Source: Bacteroidales bacterium UBA2714 (GTDB taxonomy: Bacteria > Bacteroidota > Bacteroidia > Bacteroidales > P3). Taken from it: a DNA stretch of 13,085 nt. The notes beneath the pieces are model-generated. The model did no database searches and was not told where the DNA came from. It was given only the letters and a program-made list of their open reading frames with translations. The stretch is taken from contig DEKU01000057.1 of the NCBI GenBank assembly GCA_002354035.1, positions 22,498-35,582 of the forward strand. The letters are read 5' to 3'. Shown in pieces: positions 1-7,429 of this stretch (position 1 is its first letter; every line of letters starts with the position of its first letter). A program made the position numbers and the translations under genes.

Positions 1-99
1 ATCTGTGTTGATGTTGGAGACCAATAGGAAGAAGGCCAACAGCAGGAACGAGATGTCGGACATTGAACTGGTGTTTAAGCCAGGTGTTTTTCTTCCCAT
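1..99 (-). CDS. ExbD/TolR-family biopolymer transport protein (N-terminal part, runs off left edge)
   Basis: Only the first 33 codons are present. They show a short cytoplasmic N-terminus (MGRKTPGLNTSSMSD), then a hydrophobic helix with FLLLAFFLLV. Asp15 stands at the start of this helix, where ExbD/TolR proteins carry the membrane aspartate needed for proton-motive-force coupling. In this family one inner-membrane helix is followed by a periplasmic domain that lies outside the window. The ATG is five bases after the stop of the four-helix membrane protein, and the ExbB-like gene lies before that, so all three are probably one transcript. ExbB/ExbD complexes energise TonB-dependent outer membrane transporters, or Tol/Agl-type systems; which of these applies here cannot be told. 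The family call is fairly sure because of the Asp, the helix and the ExbB neighbour. Confidence 0.8.
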   Translation of the reverse strand, partial: MGRKTPGLNTSSMSDISFLLLAFFLLVSNINTD

Positions 100-104
100 A
101 GTTC

Positions 105-548
105 TTACTTTTTCTTGTTTGATTTGGGCATTACTTCAGTTACCAGGATGGCGAGGGCAGCACCGATAACGATGATGTAGCTCAGGATGCAGGCTGCACC
201 GATGAGTTTGGATGTGCCTTCGGTGATACCGTACTTGACAAGGTCGACATCACCGCCTTTGGCCAGCACGAAGGAGACCACAAGGAGGACTACGATGAGG
301 GCAATGAGAAGTAGGAATTTGACCAGGTAGCCTTTTTCTGTTTTAAAGCGTTCGAGCAGTTTCTTGCAGAGGAACACCACGATGGCCAGAATGGAGAAAC
401 CAATCATGATGACCAGCAGCCAGAAAGCAATGTCGAACATGCCGGAGTTGTTGACGGTATTCAAGGCGAACACAAAGGCAAACACCGTGGTGACGATTGC
501 CAGGGCCAAGAGTGCCAACGTTAATATTTTATCAGTTTTTTCTTTCAT
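105..548 (-). CDS. Small four-helix inner-membrane protein between exbB and exbD, function unknown
   Basis: The product is 147 residues and almost entirely membrane. Four hydrophobic segments lie at about residues 8-29, 39-61, 75-96 and 114-137. A basic loop (CKKLLERFKTEKG, 61-73) follows helix 2, and the tail is lysine-rich (KSNKKK). The short Lys-rich N-terminus, the basic middle loop and the basic tail suggest that both ends and that loop face the cytoplasm. No catalytic motif or soluble domain is visible, and I do not recognise a named family. It starts 54 bases after the ExbB-like gene and stops five bases before the ExbD-like gene, so it is almost certainly co-expressed with them. By context it may be an accessory subunit of that proton-driven motor; this is inference only. 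Confidence 0.8.
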   Translation of the reverse strand: MKEKTDKILTLALLALAIVTTVFAFVFALNTVNNSGMFDIAFWLLVIMIGFSILAIVVFLCKKLLERFKTEKGYLVKFLLLIALIVVLLVVSFVLAKGGDVDLVKYGITEGTSKLIGAACILSYIIVIGAALAILVTEVMPKSNKKK

Positions 549-602
549 AACAGTTTAAGGAATTAGGGTTTGTAATTGAATTGAAGGACTTCCTTATAAC
601 TA

Positions 603-1433
603 TTATTTCTTGTTCTTGACGAGGATGTCCATGAAGGTGATGGAACCATCTTCCATCTGGGCAACGAGGCTCTCGATTTTGGTGAGGATGTAGTTATAGA
701 AAATCTGAAGAATGATGGCAACGATAAGACCGAAGATGGTGGTCAACAGAGCCACTTTCATACCGCCAGCAACAACGGTCGGGCTGATGTCGCCAGCAAC
801 CTCGATGTCGTCGAATGCCTGGACCATACCAACAACGGTGCCGAGGAATCCGAAGGAGGGAGCCAATGCGATGAACAGGGCAATCCAGGTCATGTTGTTC
901 TCGAGACGGGCCATCTGGACACCACCGTAGGAGGTGACAGCCTTCTCGACATTGTCGAGACCTTCGTTGACGCGGTCAAGACCCTGGTAGAAGATGGAGG
1001 CCACGGGGCCACGGGTGTCGCGGCAGAGGTCTTTGGCACCGGCATAGTCGCCTTTCTGGACATGCTCTTCGATGCCTTCGAGCAGTTTCTGCACGTTGGT
1101 GGTGGCCATGTTCAGATAGAGGATACGCTCGATAACAAGAGCCATACCGAAGATGAGGCAGAGGAGCACGGGGGTCATCCAGCCAGCACCACCTTGGATG
1201 TACTTTTCTTTCAGGACCTGGTGGAAGGACTTGGTCTCTTCGACAGGGGCTGCGACGGTTTCGGGTTCCTCAGCGACGGGGGCCTCAGCGATAGCGCTGT
1301 CGACAGCCTGCTGGTCGACTTGTTCGGTTGCGGGCTCTGCGGCTTGGGCAGCATTGTCCTGAGCCATGACACCATTGAGATTGGTGAATGTCAATAAGCC
1401 AATGATTGACATCAAAGCAAATACTTTTTTCAT
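603..1433 (-). CDS. exbB: ExbB/TolQ/MotA-family proton channel protein with signal peptide and acidic N-terminal extension
   Basis: The product is a 276-residue inner-membrane protein. Residues 1-24 look like a signal peptide or first hydrophobic segment (cleavage likely near GVMA/Q). Residues 25-68 are an Ala/Glu/Pro-rich, low-complexity acidic stretch. Three membrane helices follow at about 86-106, 183-205 and 226-248. The family signature APSFGFLGTVVGMVQAF spans 191-207, and helix 3 holds the Thr pair in ALLTT (T231-T232), where TolQ/ExbB proteins have the conserved pore threonines. Such proteins form the pentamer that, with an ExbD dimer, passes protons to drive TonB or similar energisers. 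A plausible promoter lies upstream at 1498-1505 and the ExbD-like gene follows two positions downstream. Plain ExbB proteins lack this extension; related extended forms are known in Bacteroidota. The exact partner (TonB, Tol or other) is not settled. Confidence 0.9.
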   Translation of the reverse strand: MKKVFALMSIIGLLTFTNLNGVMAQDNAAQAAEPATEQVDQQAVDSAIAEAPVAEEPETVAAPVEETKSFHQVLKEKYIQGGAGWMTPVLLCLIFGMALVIERILYLNMATTNVQKLLEGIEEHVQKGDYAGAKDLCRDTRGPVASIFYQGLDRVNEGLDNVEKAVTSYGGVQMARLENNMTWIALFIALAPSFGFLGTVVGMVQAFDDIEVAGDISPTVVAGGMKVALLTTIFGLIVAIILQIFYNYILTKIESLVAQMEDGSITFMDILVKNKK

Positions 1434-1497
1434 GATTTAATTTAATGAGTTAATTATTAATTAGTTAATTTATATTCGTCTGTATTCAATACATCTG

Positions 1498-1505
1498 CAA
1501 ATATA
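1498..1505 (-). promoter_or_regulatory. Putative promoter -7 element for the exbB unit
   Basis: On the minus strand this reads TATATTTG, which fits the Bacteroidota -7 consensus TAnnTTTG. It lies about 65 bases before the exbB ATG, in an AT-rich gap after the prenyl synthase gene. About 20 bases further upstream there is only a weak TTC in place of the TTG -33 box. It implies that exbB starts its own transcript rather than relying on read-through. Confidence 0.5.
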
Positions 1506-1545
1506 CACCTATTTTCCGAAATACGAGAATTATTCTTTCATTTTT

Positions 1546-2502
1546 TTATTTTTTTCGTCCGGAGAGGGTGTCGATGAGGGTCAGGAGAGGTGCTTTTTTG
1601 TCGGCGGGAAGCTGGACGGCGTCGAGGTGAGTGAGGGCTTGGTCGAACTGAAGCTGGATGGCTTGCTCTACTTGCTGGCGGATGCCGAGCTGGCCATAGA
1701 TCTGCCACACGCGTTCCACTTTGGGGTCGCTGTCGGCAGGGGTGGAGGCGAAGAGCGTGGCAAGTTCGAGGCGGAGGGGTTCGGGAGCGGACTGGAGGGC
1801 GGTGAGGAAGAGGTAGGTCTTTTTGTTGTCGCGGATGTCCTGACCGGTTTGTTTGCCGAACTGGGCCACGTCGCCGTAGCTGTCGAGGAGGTCGTCCTGG
1901 AGCTGGAAGGCCAGCCCGAGATGGATGCCGAATTGGTAGAGATGGTCGATGTCGGCCTCGGGTGCGCCCGCGTAGAGGGCTCCTATTTTGAGCGCTCCGG
2001 CCAGGAGGACGGCAGTCTTGAGGCGTATCATCATCATGTAGTCGTCGATGGTGACGTTGTCGGCCTGTTCGAAGTTCATGTCGTACTGCTGTCCTTCGCA
2101 CACTTCGATGGCCGTCTGGTTGAAGCATGACAGAATCTGATGGAGGCGGGGGCTGGGCTGGGCGAGGAAGTGTTTCCAGGCGAGGGCAAACATGGTGTCG
2201 CCGGAGAGGATGGCTGTGTTCTCGTTCCACTTGCGGTAGACCGTGGGCTGGCCGCGGCGTATGGGCGAGCGATCCATGAGGTCGTCGTGGAGGAGGGTGA
2301 AGTTGTGGAAAATCTCAATGCCTATGGCCGCTTGGCGCACCTGGCTGTCGTCGCCGCCGAACATGCGGTTGGCCGTCATGAGGAGGAACGGCCGGATGCG
2401 TTTGCCACCAAGATGGAGTGTGTATTCAATGGGGTCGTAGAGCTGGTGAGGCTCGTGGACGAAATGCTCGTTGTTGAAAAGGTCTGCGATTGTGTTGAAC
2501 AT
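1546..2502 (-). CDS. Polyprenyl diphosphate synthase, probably short-chain (farnesyl/geranylgeranyl type)
   Basis: The 318-residue product matches all-trans isoprenyl diphosphate synthases. The substrate-binding GGKRIRP lies at 32-38. The first aspartate-rich motif is DDLMD at 73-77 followed by RRGQPT, and the second is QDDLLD at 202-207, followed by GKQTGQD and the basic DNKKTY. These Asp clusters bind magnesium and the allylic diphosphate. The enzyme condenses isopentenyl diphosphate with an allylic primer to build precursors for undecaprenyl carrier lipids, quinone tails or similar. Phe68, five residues before the first Asp, is a bulky residue at the position that limits chain length, so a short product is likely, but the first motif lacks the two-residue insertion of classical bacterial FPP synthases, so C15 versus C20 is open. 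It follows tamL by 42 bases and probably shares its transcript. Confidence 0.92.
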   Translation of the reverse strand: MFNTIADLFNNEHFVHEPHQLYDPIEYTLHLGGKRIRPFLLMTANRMFGGDDSQVRQAAIGIEIFHNFTLLHDDLMDRSPIRRGQPTVYRKWNENTAILSGDTMFALAWKHFLAQPSPRLHQILSCFNQTAIEVCEGQQYDMNFEQADNVTIDDYMMMIRLKTAVLLAGALKIGALYAGAPEADIDHLYQFGIHLGLAFQLQDDLLDSYGDVAQFGKQTGQDIRDNKKTYLFLTALQSAPEPLRLELATLFASTPADSDPKVERVWQIYGQLGIRQQVEQAIQLQFDQALTHLDAVQLPADKKAPLLTLIDTLSGRKK

Positions 2503-2544
2503 GGTCGAAAGATATATGTTGTTTGTATATACTATTAGCTTTTG

Positions 2545-4968
2545 TCAGAAGGGATAGTTGATTCCGAAATTGAGGGCTATTTTGTTCCAGTTCCAGTGCG
2601 AGCCTATCCAGCGGTTGTCTTCGGGGTAGGAGGGGTCGTAGATGGGGAGGGCAAAATCAAGACGGATGGTGGCGATGGAGACATTGGCTCTGAGCCCGAA
2701 ACCAGCATCGAAGGCTACGGTGGAGAGGAGGTAGCCGGGGGAGAAGGAGATGGTGGAGCCTATACCCCAATCCTGAGCGGCCCATACGTTGCCCATGTCG
2801 GCAAAGACGGCTCCTTCGAAGATGCTGATGATGGGGAAGCGCTGCTCGATGTTGCCCACCAGCATGATTTCGCCTACACCGTAGGCAAACTCGGCATTGG
2901 AGAAGTTCATGCCGTAGCCGCCCAGATAGCGCAGCGGCCATCCGCGCATGGTGGTCGGGCCGCCGCCCACAAACATCTTCTCGTAAGGGAGGAAACTGGA
3001 GTTGCCATAAGGGATGCCGGCTCCCACGAGGGCGCGCAGGACGAGTGTGTTGTTCTCGCCCCAGTAGATATAGCGTTTGTATTCACTCTCGAAACGGAAG
3101 TATTGGTAGAAGTGGCTGTCGGCCACGTGGTCTTTGCTGAGGAGCGTGGAGATGCCTGTGAGCAGGTTGCCAGCCGTCTCGACAGAGAGGCTGAAGTAGT
3201 CGAAATTACGGCGCAGCCCTATGCGCTGGTTGGTGTAGGTGTAATCGTAGTGGGAATTGAGCAGGACGTAGTCGTAGGACTGGAAGAGCTCTTTGATGAG
3301 GTCGGAGGTGATGTTGTGGAGGTAGGAATAGTACTCGTCGCCAGAGATGATGTGAGTGTAGGTGAAGTTGAATGGCATGAGTCGGTGCTGGTGGTAGCGG
3401 CGATGGTTCCAGGAATAGCCGAAGGAGGCATTGAAAAGGATGCGCTCAAGGATTACTTCGGCGGGGACGCCCTCGACGAAACTGGGCATGATGGAATTAC
3501 GGAAGATGTAGCCGGTGCTGAGGCCGATGAGTGTGTGAGGGCGGTTATACTGCCAGGGCAACTGGTTGGCAAAAGGCAGCAGGAATGACGGGAGGTCGAG
3601 CGTGAGGTTGAGGTTGTTCTCAAAGGTGGAGAAAGTGGAGTGGAAATCGTTTTTCCGAGAGCCGAAGACGTTTTTGGGCAGGTCGAAAAGCAGGCTTCCC
3701 TCTATTTTGAACAACTCGGCACCGCCGAAGAGATTGTTGTTTTGATAGCCCAATGAGGTGCCAAGGCCCAGATTGCCCGAGGTGATAAAGTTGCTTCCTT
3801 TCTGGTTGACGTTGGAGGCGTTGGTGAGTTCGAGCGAGAGGGAGAGGCGGTGGCGGGTGTTGTTGAGAAGTCGTATCTTTGCATCGAGCAGCGGGGTGCT
3901 GTCCGTGCTGTGGGGGGATTCTTCGAAACTGATGTCGACATACTTAAAGTTGTGCAGGCCGAAGAGGGCGTTGGAGGTGATACTGGCATAGCGGGGTATG
4001 TAGCGCTGCCCACTATGGAGGAGTACGGCACGGCAGACGGTGCGCGGTGAGGGGGAAATCTTTTTGTCGTAGATAAAATAGTAGTTGTTGATGATGGAGT
4101 CGCGCCATTGGTGGGGGTAGATGAGTGTGTCGAACTGCCGCCGTTCACCGTTGAGGGAGGTGGTGACATTGGGGTAGAAATAGACCCTGTCGAGATTATA
4201 GCGGAGCAGCGGGGCGTTGCGCTGGATACTGTCGCCCACCTGTCTTTGGGGGAGGCGGAGACGGACATCGATACTCAACAACTGGCTGTCGTAATTGGTA
4301 TCGACAAAGAAGCGCACCATATCGGGGCTGGCATAGTAGTAGCCAGAGTCGCGCAGCAGCGAGGCAATGCGGGTCTGTTCCTGTGTCATTTTCTGCTGGT
4401 CGTAGTAGTCACCTTTTTTCAGCAGCGACCCTCCTTTCCATTTCTTCATCAGGCTGTCGATGTCTGCCTGGCGGCAACCGAAGGAGACGTCGTCTATTAT
4501 GCGCCGACGGGTGGCCGTGATGTTGTAGCGGGCGGTGACAGAATTGGCGCCATAGTGGACGGTGTCGGTTGTGACCGTTGAGTTGAAACAGCCTTTAGTC
4601 TTGAGCAGGGTGGCCAGCTGGGCAGCGGTGCGCTGTGCGGCAAGGCTGTTGTATACCACGGGCGCTTCGCCCTGATTGCGCCAAAACCTGCTCCATCCGC
4701 TGCTATCCTGCGGATTGGTGGAGCAGTACACCATCATCTTCAAAGGAAGGAAAAGAAAACGCTTATTCGGAGTCTGGTTGTAATACTGCCTGATGTTGGA
4801 GAGGGCTTCATTAACTTCAGGTGGCACTTTGGAGCTGTCCGCCATCGTTACGTGCACCTCATTACGGTGCAGCACCTTCTGGCCGGGTTCGAGGAATTTC
4901 TCTATGCTGCACGAGGCAAGGCTCATGGCTACCAGCATCAGGACAGCGATATGTACAAGGCGTTTCAA
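2545..4968 (-). CDS. tamL: TamL-type outer membrane assembly lipoprotein (BamA/TamA superfamily barrel)
   Basis: The product is 807 residues. The N-terminus is a lipoprotein signal with lipobox LASC and lipidation at Cys20. A POTRA-like periplasmic region follows (about 30-350), then a C-terminal 16-strand-type barrel. The barrel carries MRGW (674-677), the equivalent of the conserved (V)RGF motif of loop 6 in Omp85 proteins, then NIEQRFPI (706-713), GNVW (726-729) and a final aromatic Phe. BamA/TamA proteins that are lipid-anchored are known from Bacteroidota as TamL and are thought to insert outer membrane proteins together with an inner-membrane TamB. No tamB is in this window. The start is TTG, one base after the waaA TAG: an in-frame TGA lies about 20 bases upstream, and the next ATG (codon 11) would remove the charged signal region. 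Translational coupling to waaA is likely. Another BamA-like role is possible but less likely. Confidence 0.88.
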   Translation of the reverse strand: MKRLVHIAVLMLVAMSLASCSIEKFLEPGQKVLHRNEVHVTMADSSKVPPEVNEALSNIRQYYNQTPNKRFLFLPLKMMVYCSTNPQDSSGWSRFWRNQGEAPVVYNSLAAQRTAAQLATLLKTKGCFNSTVTTDTVHYGANSVTARYNITATRRRIIDDVSFGCRQADIDSLMKKWKGGSLLKKGDYYDQQKMTQEQTRIASLLRDSGYYYASPDMVRFFVDTNYDSQLLSIDVRLRLPQRQVGDSIQRNAPLLRYNLDRVYFYPNVTTSLNGERRQFDTLIYPHQWRDSIINNYYFIYDKKISPSPRTVCRAVLLHSGQRYIPRYASITSNALFGLHNFKYVDISFEESPHSTDSTPLLDAKIRLLNNTRHRLSLSLELTNASNVNQKGSNFITSGNLGLGTSLGYQNNNLFGGAELFKIEGSLLFDLPKNVFGSRKNDFHSTFSTFENNLNLTLDLPSFLLPFANQLPWQYNRPHTLIGLSTGYIFRNSIMPSFVEGVPAEVILERILFNASFGYSWNHRRYHQHRLMPFNFTYTHIISGDEYYSYLHNITSDLIKELFQSYDYVLLNSHYDYTYTNQRIGLRRNFDYFSLSVETAGNLLTGISTLLSKDHVADSHFYQYFRFESEYKRYIYWGENNTLVLRALVGAGIPYGNSSFLPYEKMFVGGGPTTMRGWPLRYLGGYGMNFSNAEFAYGVGEIMLVGNIEQRFPIISIFEGAVFADMGNVWAAQDWGIGSTISFSPGYLLSTVAFDAGFGLRANVSIATIRLDFALPIYDPSYPEDNRWIGSHWNWNKIALNFGINYPF

Positions 4969-4969
4969 T

Positions 4970-6238
4970 CTAAACTGTGGTAAAGCGTTTCAGGTCTTCG
5001 TTCACTTTTGAGAGGATCAGCTGTGTGGAGCCAAGATTGTCGTCCAGATACTGACGGCACACAGCCGAAGCAGCCTGATAGGTGTCGGGGTCGGACAGAA
5101 GGCTGTCGAGATGCTGCTGTAGCTGCACATAACTCACATAGCTGTAGGCCCCGTTCTTGGCGATGAGGTCACAGGCCTCCTTGAACTTATGGTAGTTGGG
5201 ACCGAAGACCACCGGCTTCCCAAACGTGACGGCCTCGAGGATGTTGTGAATCCCTTTGCCGAAACCACCACCGATATAAGCCACACAGGCATATTGGTAT
5301 AGCGACGAGAGCATTCCGATATTGTCGATAATCAACACAGCGTTTTGTCCCTCATCCTGGTCCAGACGGGAGTAACGCACGCATCCATACTTGGCAAACA
5401 CTGTTTCGATATGTTCCAGATGGGCGTCGCTGATTACGTGGGGGGCCAAGATAAGGGTGACCTTTCCAGCGGCGTGGTCCATATAGTGCTTCAAGTTGTC
5501 CTCGTCCGGCTCCCACGAACTTCCGGCCAGTATCACTTTCCTCTCCTCATGGCGCGACAGGAAGGCTTCGATGTCGGGGAAACTCTTCGCATTCTGCGCA
5601 ATGGCCTGCACACGGTCAAAACGTGTGTCCCCGGCAATGGAGACCTGCGGCACTCCGTGGGAAGTCAGCAACCTGACCGACTCCTCATTCTGCACAAACA
5701 AATGGGTGAAACTGCGTTGCAGATGTTTCAGAAACCAGACCCCGTACCACTTGAAGAAGTATTGGCTGGGGCGGAAGATGGCCGAAAAGATATAGGTGGG
5801 GATATCGCGGCGATGAAGCTGCTCAAGATAGTTGAACCAGAAATCATACTTGGCAAAGAAAACCACCGTGGGGCGGAGCAAGTTCACATAGCGGGCAGCA
5901 TTGGCCGGGGTGTCCATAGGCAGATAACTGACAAAGTCGGCATAAGGATAGTCCTTGCGCACCTCATAGCCCGAAGGGGAGAAGAAGGTGACACAAATCT
6001 TGTAGTCGGGGTGCTGCTGGCGGAAAGCCTCCAGAACCGGACGGGCTTGCTCAAACTCGCCAAGCGACGAGGCGTGGAACCACGCCGTCTTCTCCTTGCC
6101 CACCGGGGCAACCGACAGCCTCCCGAATGTCCGTTTCCATCCTGCCACCATCTGGGCAGCCTTGCCATTGAATAATGCCGCCACACGAACACCTGCCGTG
6201 TAGCAGTGTATCCCAAAGGTATACATCATTCGCATCAT
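4970..6238 (-). CDS. waaA: 3-deoxy-D-manno-octulosonic acid (Kdo) transferase
   Basis: The 422-residue product is a GT30-family glycosyltransferase. It is anchored at the inner membrane by its hydrophobic N-terminus and moves Kdo from CMP-Kdo to lipid A precursors. The HASSLGEFEQARPV block (55-68) holds the catalytic-type Glu61. The donor-binding C-terminal half shows GSSWEPDE (239-246), APHVIS (265-270) and the GGGFGKGIHNILEA block (323-336) with the conserved late Glu335. The length is normal for the family. The N-terminus has four Met codons (1, 2, 4, 5); codon 5 (position 6226) is also plausible, since MYTFGIHCYTAGVRVAALFN resembles the usual start of Bacteroidales homologues. The gene lies 45 bases after the preceding outer membrane protein gene, and its stop is one base from the tamL start, linking lipopolysaccharide core synthesis with outer membrane protein insertion. 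Confidence 0.95.
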   Translation of the reverse strand: MMRMMYTFGIHCYTAGVRVAALFNGKAAQMVAGWKRTFGRLSVAPVGKEKTAWFHASSLGEFEQARPVLEAFRQQHPDYKICVTFFSPSGYEVRKDYPYADFVSYLPMDTPANAARYVNLLRPTVVFFAKYDFWFNYLEQLHRRDIPTYIFSAIFRPSQYFFKWYGVWFLKHLQRSFTHLFVQNEESVRLLTSHGVPQVSIAGDTRFDRVQAIAQNAKSFPDIEAFLSRHEERKVILAGSSWEPDEDNLKHYMDHAAGKVTLILAPHVISDAHLEHIETVFAKYGCVRYSRLDQDEGQNAVLIIDNIGMLSSLYQYACVAYIGGGFGKGIHNILEAVTFGKPVVFGPNYHKFKEACDLIAKNGAYSYVSYVQLQQHLDSLLSDPDTYQAASAVCRQYLDDNLGSTQLILSKVNEDLKRFTTV

Positions 6239-6283
6239 CGATCAATCCTTTCTGCCCGTGACGCCGGGCTGCTGCACATTTAA

Positions 6284-7144
6284 TCAATAAAAATAATAGT
6301 CGTGGTCTGGCTTGCCCTTCAGCGGGAACATCCAGCTGACCTTGACCGTGTAAAACATATCAAAATAGCGGTGATTATCCTTGCCGTTCAACCCCAGATA
6401 GTTGTCTATCTGATAGTCGCGGGTCGACCAGTTCCAACATTGTGTCACTTCGAAAGTGACGTATATGTTGGCCAGGTCCGAGCGGTTGCTCATAAACCAG
6501 TAGCCCACAGCCTCACCCAGCATCACTCCGTGGCGCTGATGGTCGTAGAGCAACGCATAGTCGTCGGTGACCTGTGGCGCCCTCTCGCTGTTGGCCATGA
6601 AGATGGTCTGCTGCCTCATGTAGCCGACATTCAGACGGGCAAGGATGCCCGAATTGGGATTCTTGGCAGGATTGAGCGGGAAAATCTTTCCCACGCCCCC
6701 CTTGAAGCCCAGCCCGCGGTTATAGCAGGTGACGACTGCATCCGTGCCGTTGCCACCCACAACAATGCTGTCACGGGTGAACACACTGCCCATGCGCTCG
6801 ATACGGTGATTCAAATTGTCCGAATTCAAGCCGAACCACAGGTTGCCCTCAACCGACAGCAACCAGTTGCTCTTGAACTTATAGAAACCCTCGATGCCGA
6901 ACGACAGATAAGGGGGCTTATACAGGCTCGACATGGTGGCGTTTTGGCTTCGTGTCCCGTCGGGAGCAGTCTCGAACGAAAGGGACGACGGCATCATCAA
7001 CCCAGCATTGAAGCCGACAATGGGGCATTCAAAAGTGTCCAACGTGAGGTCCAGCTGAGCTTTTGCCGTACCGTGGGCAGCCATCAACAGCAACCCCGAC
7101 AGAAGCACTCGGCCCATTTCTTTTATATGTCTTTTTATCTTCAT
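6284..7144 (-). CDS. Probable outer membrane beta-barrel protein, unnamed family
   Basis: The product is 286 residues. A basic start (MKIKRHIKEMGR) and hydrophobic core end in TAKA/Q, a typical signal peptidase I site with Gln as first mature residue, common in Bacteroidota exported proteins. The mature part has alternating hydrophobic/polar stretches rich in Gly, Tyr, Phe and Trp (for example LSFGIEGFYKFK, SWMFPLK) and ends in YYFY. This suggests a small barrel of roughly 8-12 strands, although a strand count cannot be made reliably by eye. I recognise no named family. ATG at 7144 was chosen; the codon before it is TTG and in frame, so a one-residue-longer start is possible. It lies 45 bases upstream of waaA and may be the first gene of the waaA-tamL operon, with a promoter at 7203-7210. 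Confidence 0.75.
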   Translation of the reverse strand: MKIKRHIKEMGRVLLSGLLLMAAHGTAKAQLDLTLDTFECPIVGFNAGLMMPSSLSFETAPDGTRSQNATMSSLYKPPYLSFGIEGFYKFKSNWLLSVEGNLWFGLNSDNLNHRIERMGSVFTRDSIVVGGNGTDAVVTCYNRGLGFKGGVGKIFPLNPAKNPNSGILARLNVGYMRQQTIFMANSERAPQVTDDYALLYDHQRHGVMLGEAVGYWFMSNRSDLANIYVTFEVTQCWNWSTRDYQIDNYLGLNGKDNHRYFDMFYTVKVSWMFPLKGKPDHDYYFY

Positions 7145-7202
7145 CAATATAATGTTTTAGCGTAGCAAAACATGACGCGGAAGCATACAATGTTTCGCGT
7201 TG

Positions 7203-7210
7203 CAAAAATA
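7203..7210 (-). promoter_or_regulatory. Putative promoter -7 element for the outer membrane protein-waaA-tamL unit
   Basis: The minus strand reads TATTTTTG, which fits TAnnTTTG. It lies about 58 bases upstream of the chosen ATG. Where the -33 TTG is expected there is only a TTTCG run, so the upstream box is weak. The AT-rich context and the long gap after the preceding gene support a transcription start here. Confidence 0.5.
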
Positions 7211-7393
7211 CGCAAATTATTTTGAAGTGCGAAAAAAAACGAGGAAATTATTTACCCTTCCAGCGCCCGGCTGCATGCCTTGCGGCTGCGGCTCAGCACT
7301 TAGTGAGAGCTTTTGCCGATGGCAAGAGAATGGCCGATTGGGTCGCCATGGGCTGTCTCCACCTTCGATTTGGGCGCAGTCTCGGTCAAAGAG

Positions 7394-7414
7394 GGCAGGG
7401 GAGAAGCCCCCACC
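7394..7414 (-). terminator. Possible weak intrinsic terminator after the small lipoprotein gene
   Basis: The minus-strand RNA can form an eight-pair stem (GGUGGGGG with UCCCCUGCC, including two G-U pairs) with a five-base loop, beginning about 15 bases after the lipoprotein stop. The run that follows is only CUCUUUG, so termination would be weak or need Rho. Confidence 0.35.
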
Positions 7415-7429
7415 CCCGTCGCTCGTACA

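Larger units (their letters stand above)
7148..7429. other. 282-bp intergenic region with promoter and weak hairpin
   Basis: This gap separates the small lipoprotein gene from the outer membrane protein gene, both read leftwards. The left third (7148-7255) is AT-rich and holds the putative promoter of the outer membrane protein gene. The right part (7260-7429) is GC-rich and contains a possible terminator at 7394-7414. Short open frames cross it on both strands, but none has a recognisable motif or a plausible start context. Confidence 0.6.

Noticed and set aside
1441..1475. Short TTAATTA-like repeats before exbB
   Set aside because: Ordinary AT-rich leader sequence; the units are too short and irregular for a repeat array or binding site.
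1538..2230. 230-codon frame overlapping the prenyl synthase on the same strand
   Set aside because: Arg/Pro/His-rich frame shadow; the synthase frame has both aspartate motifs.
2542..3588. Plus-strand open frame of 348 codons opposite tamL
   Set aside because: It is an antisense shadow: its sequence is low-complexity Val/Gly/Glu-rich with no family motif, and tamL on the other strand has clear Omp85 features.
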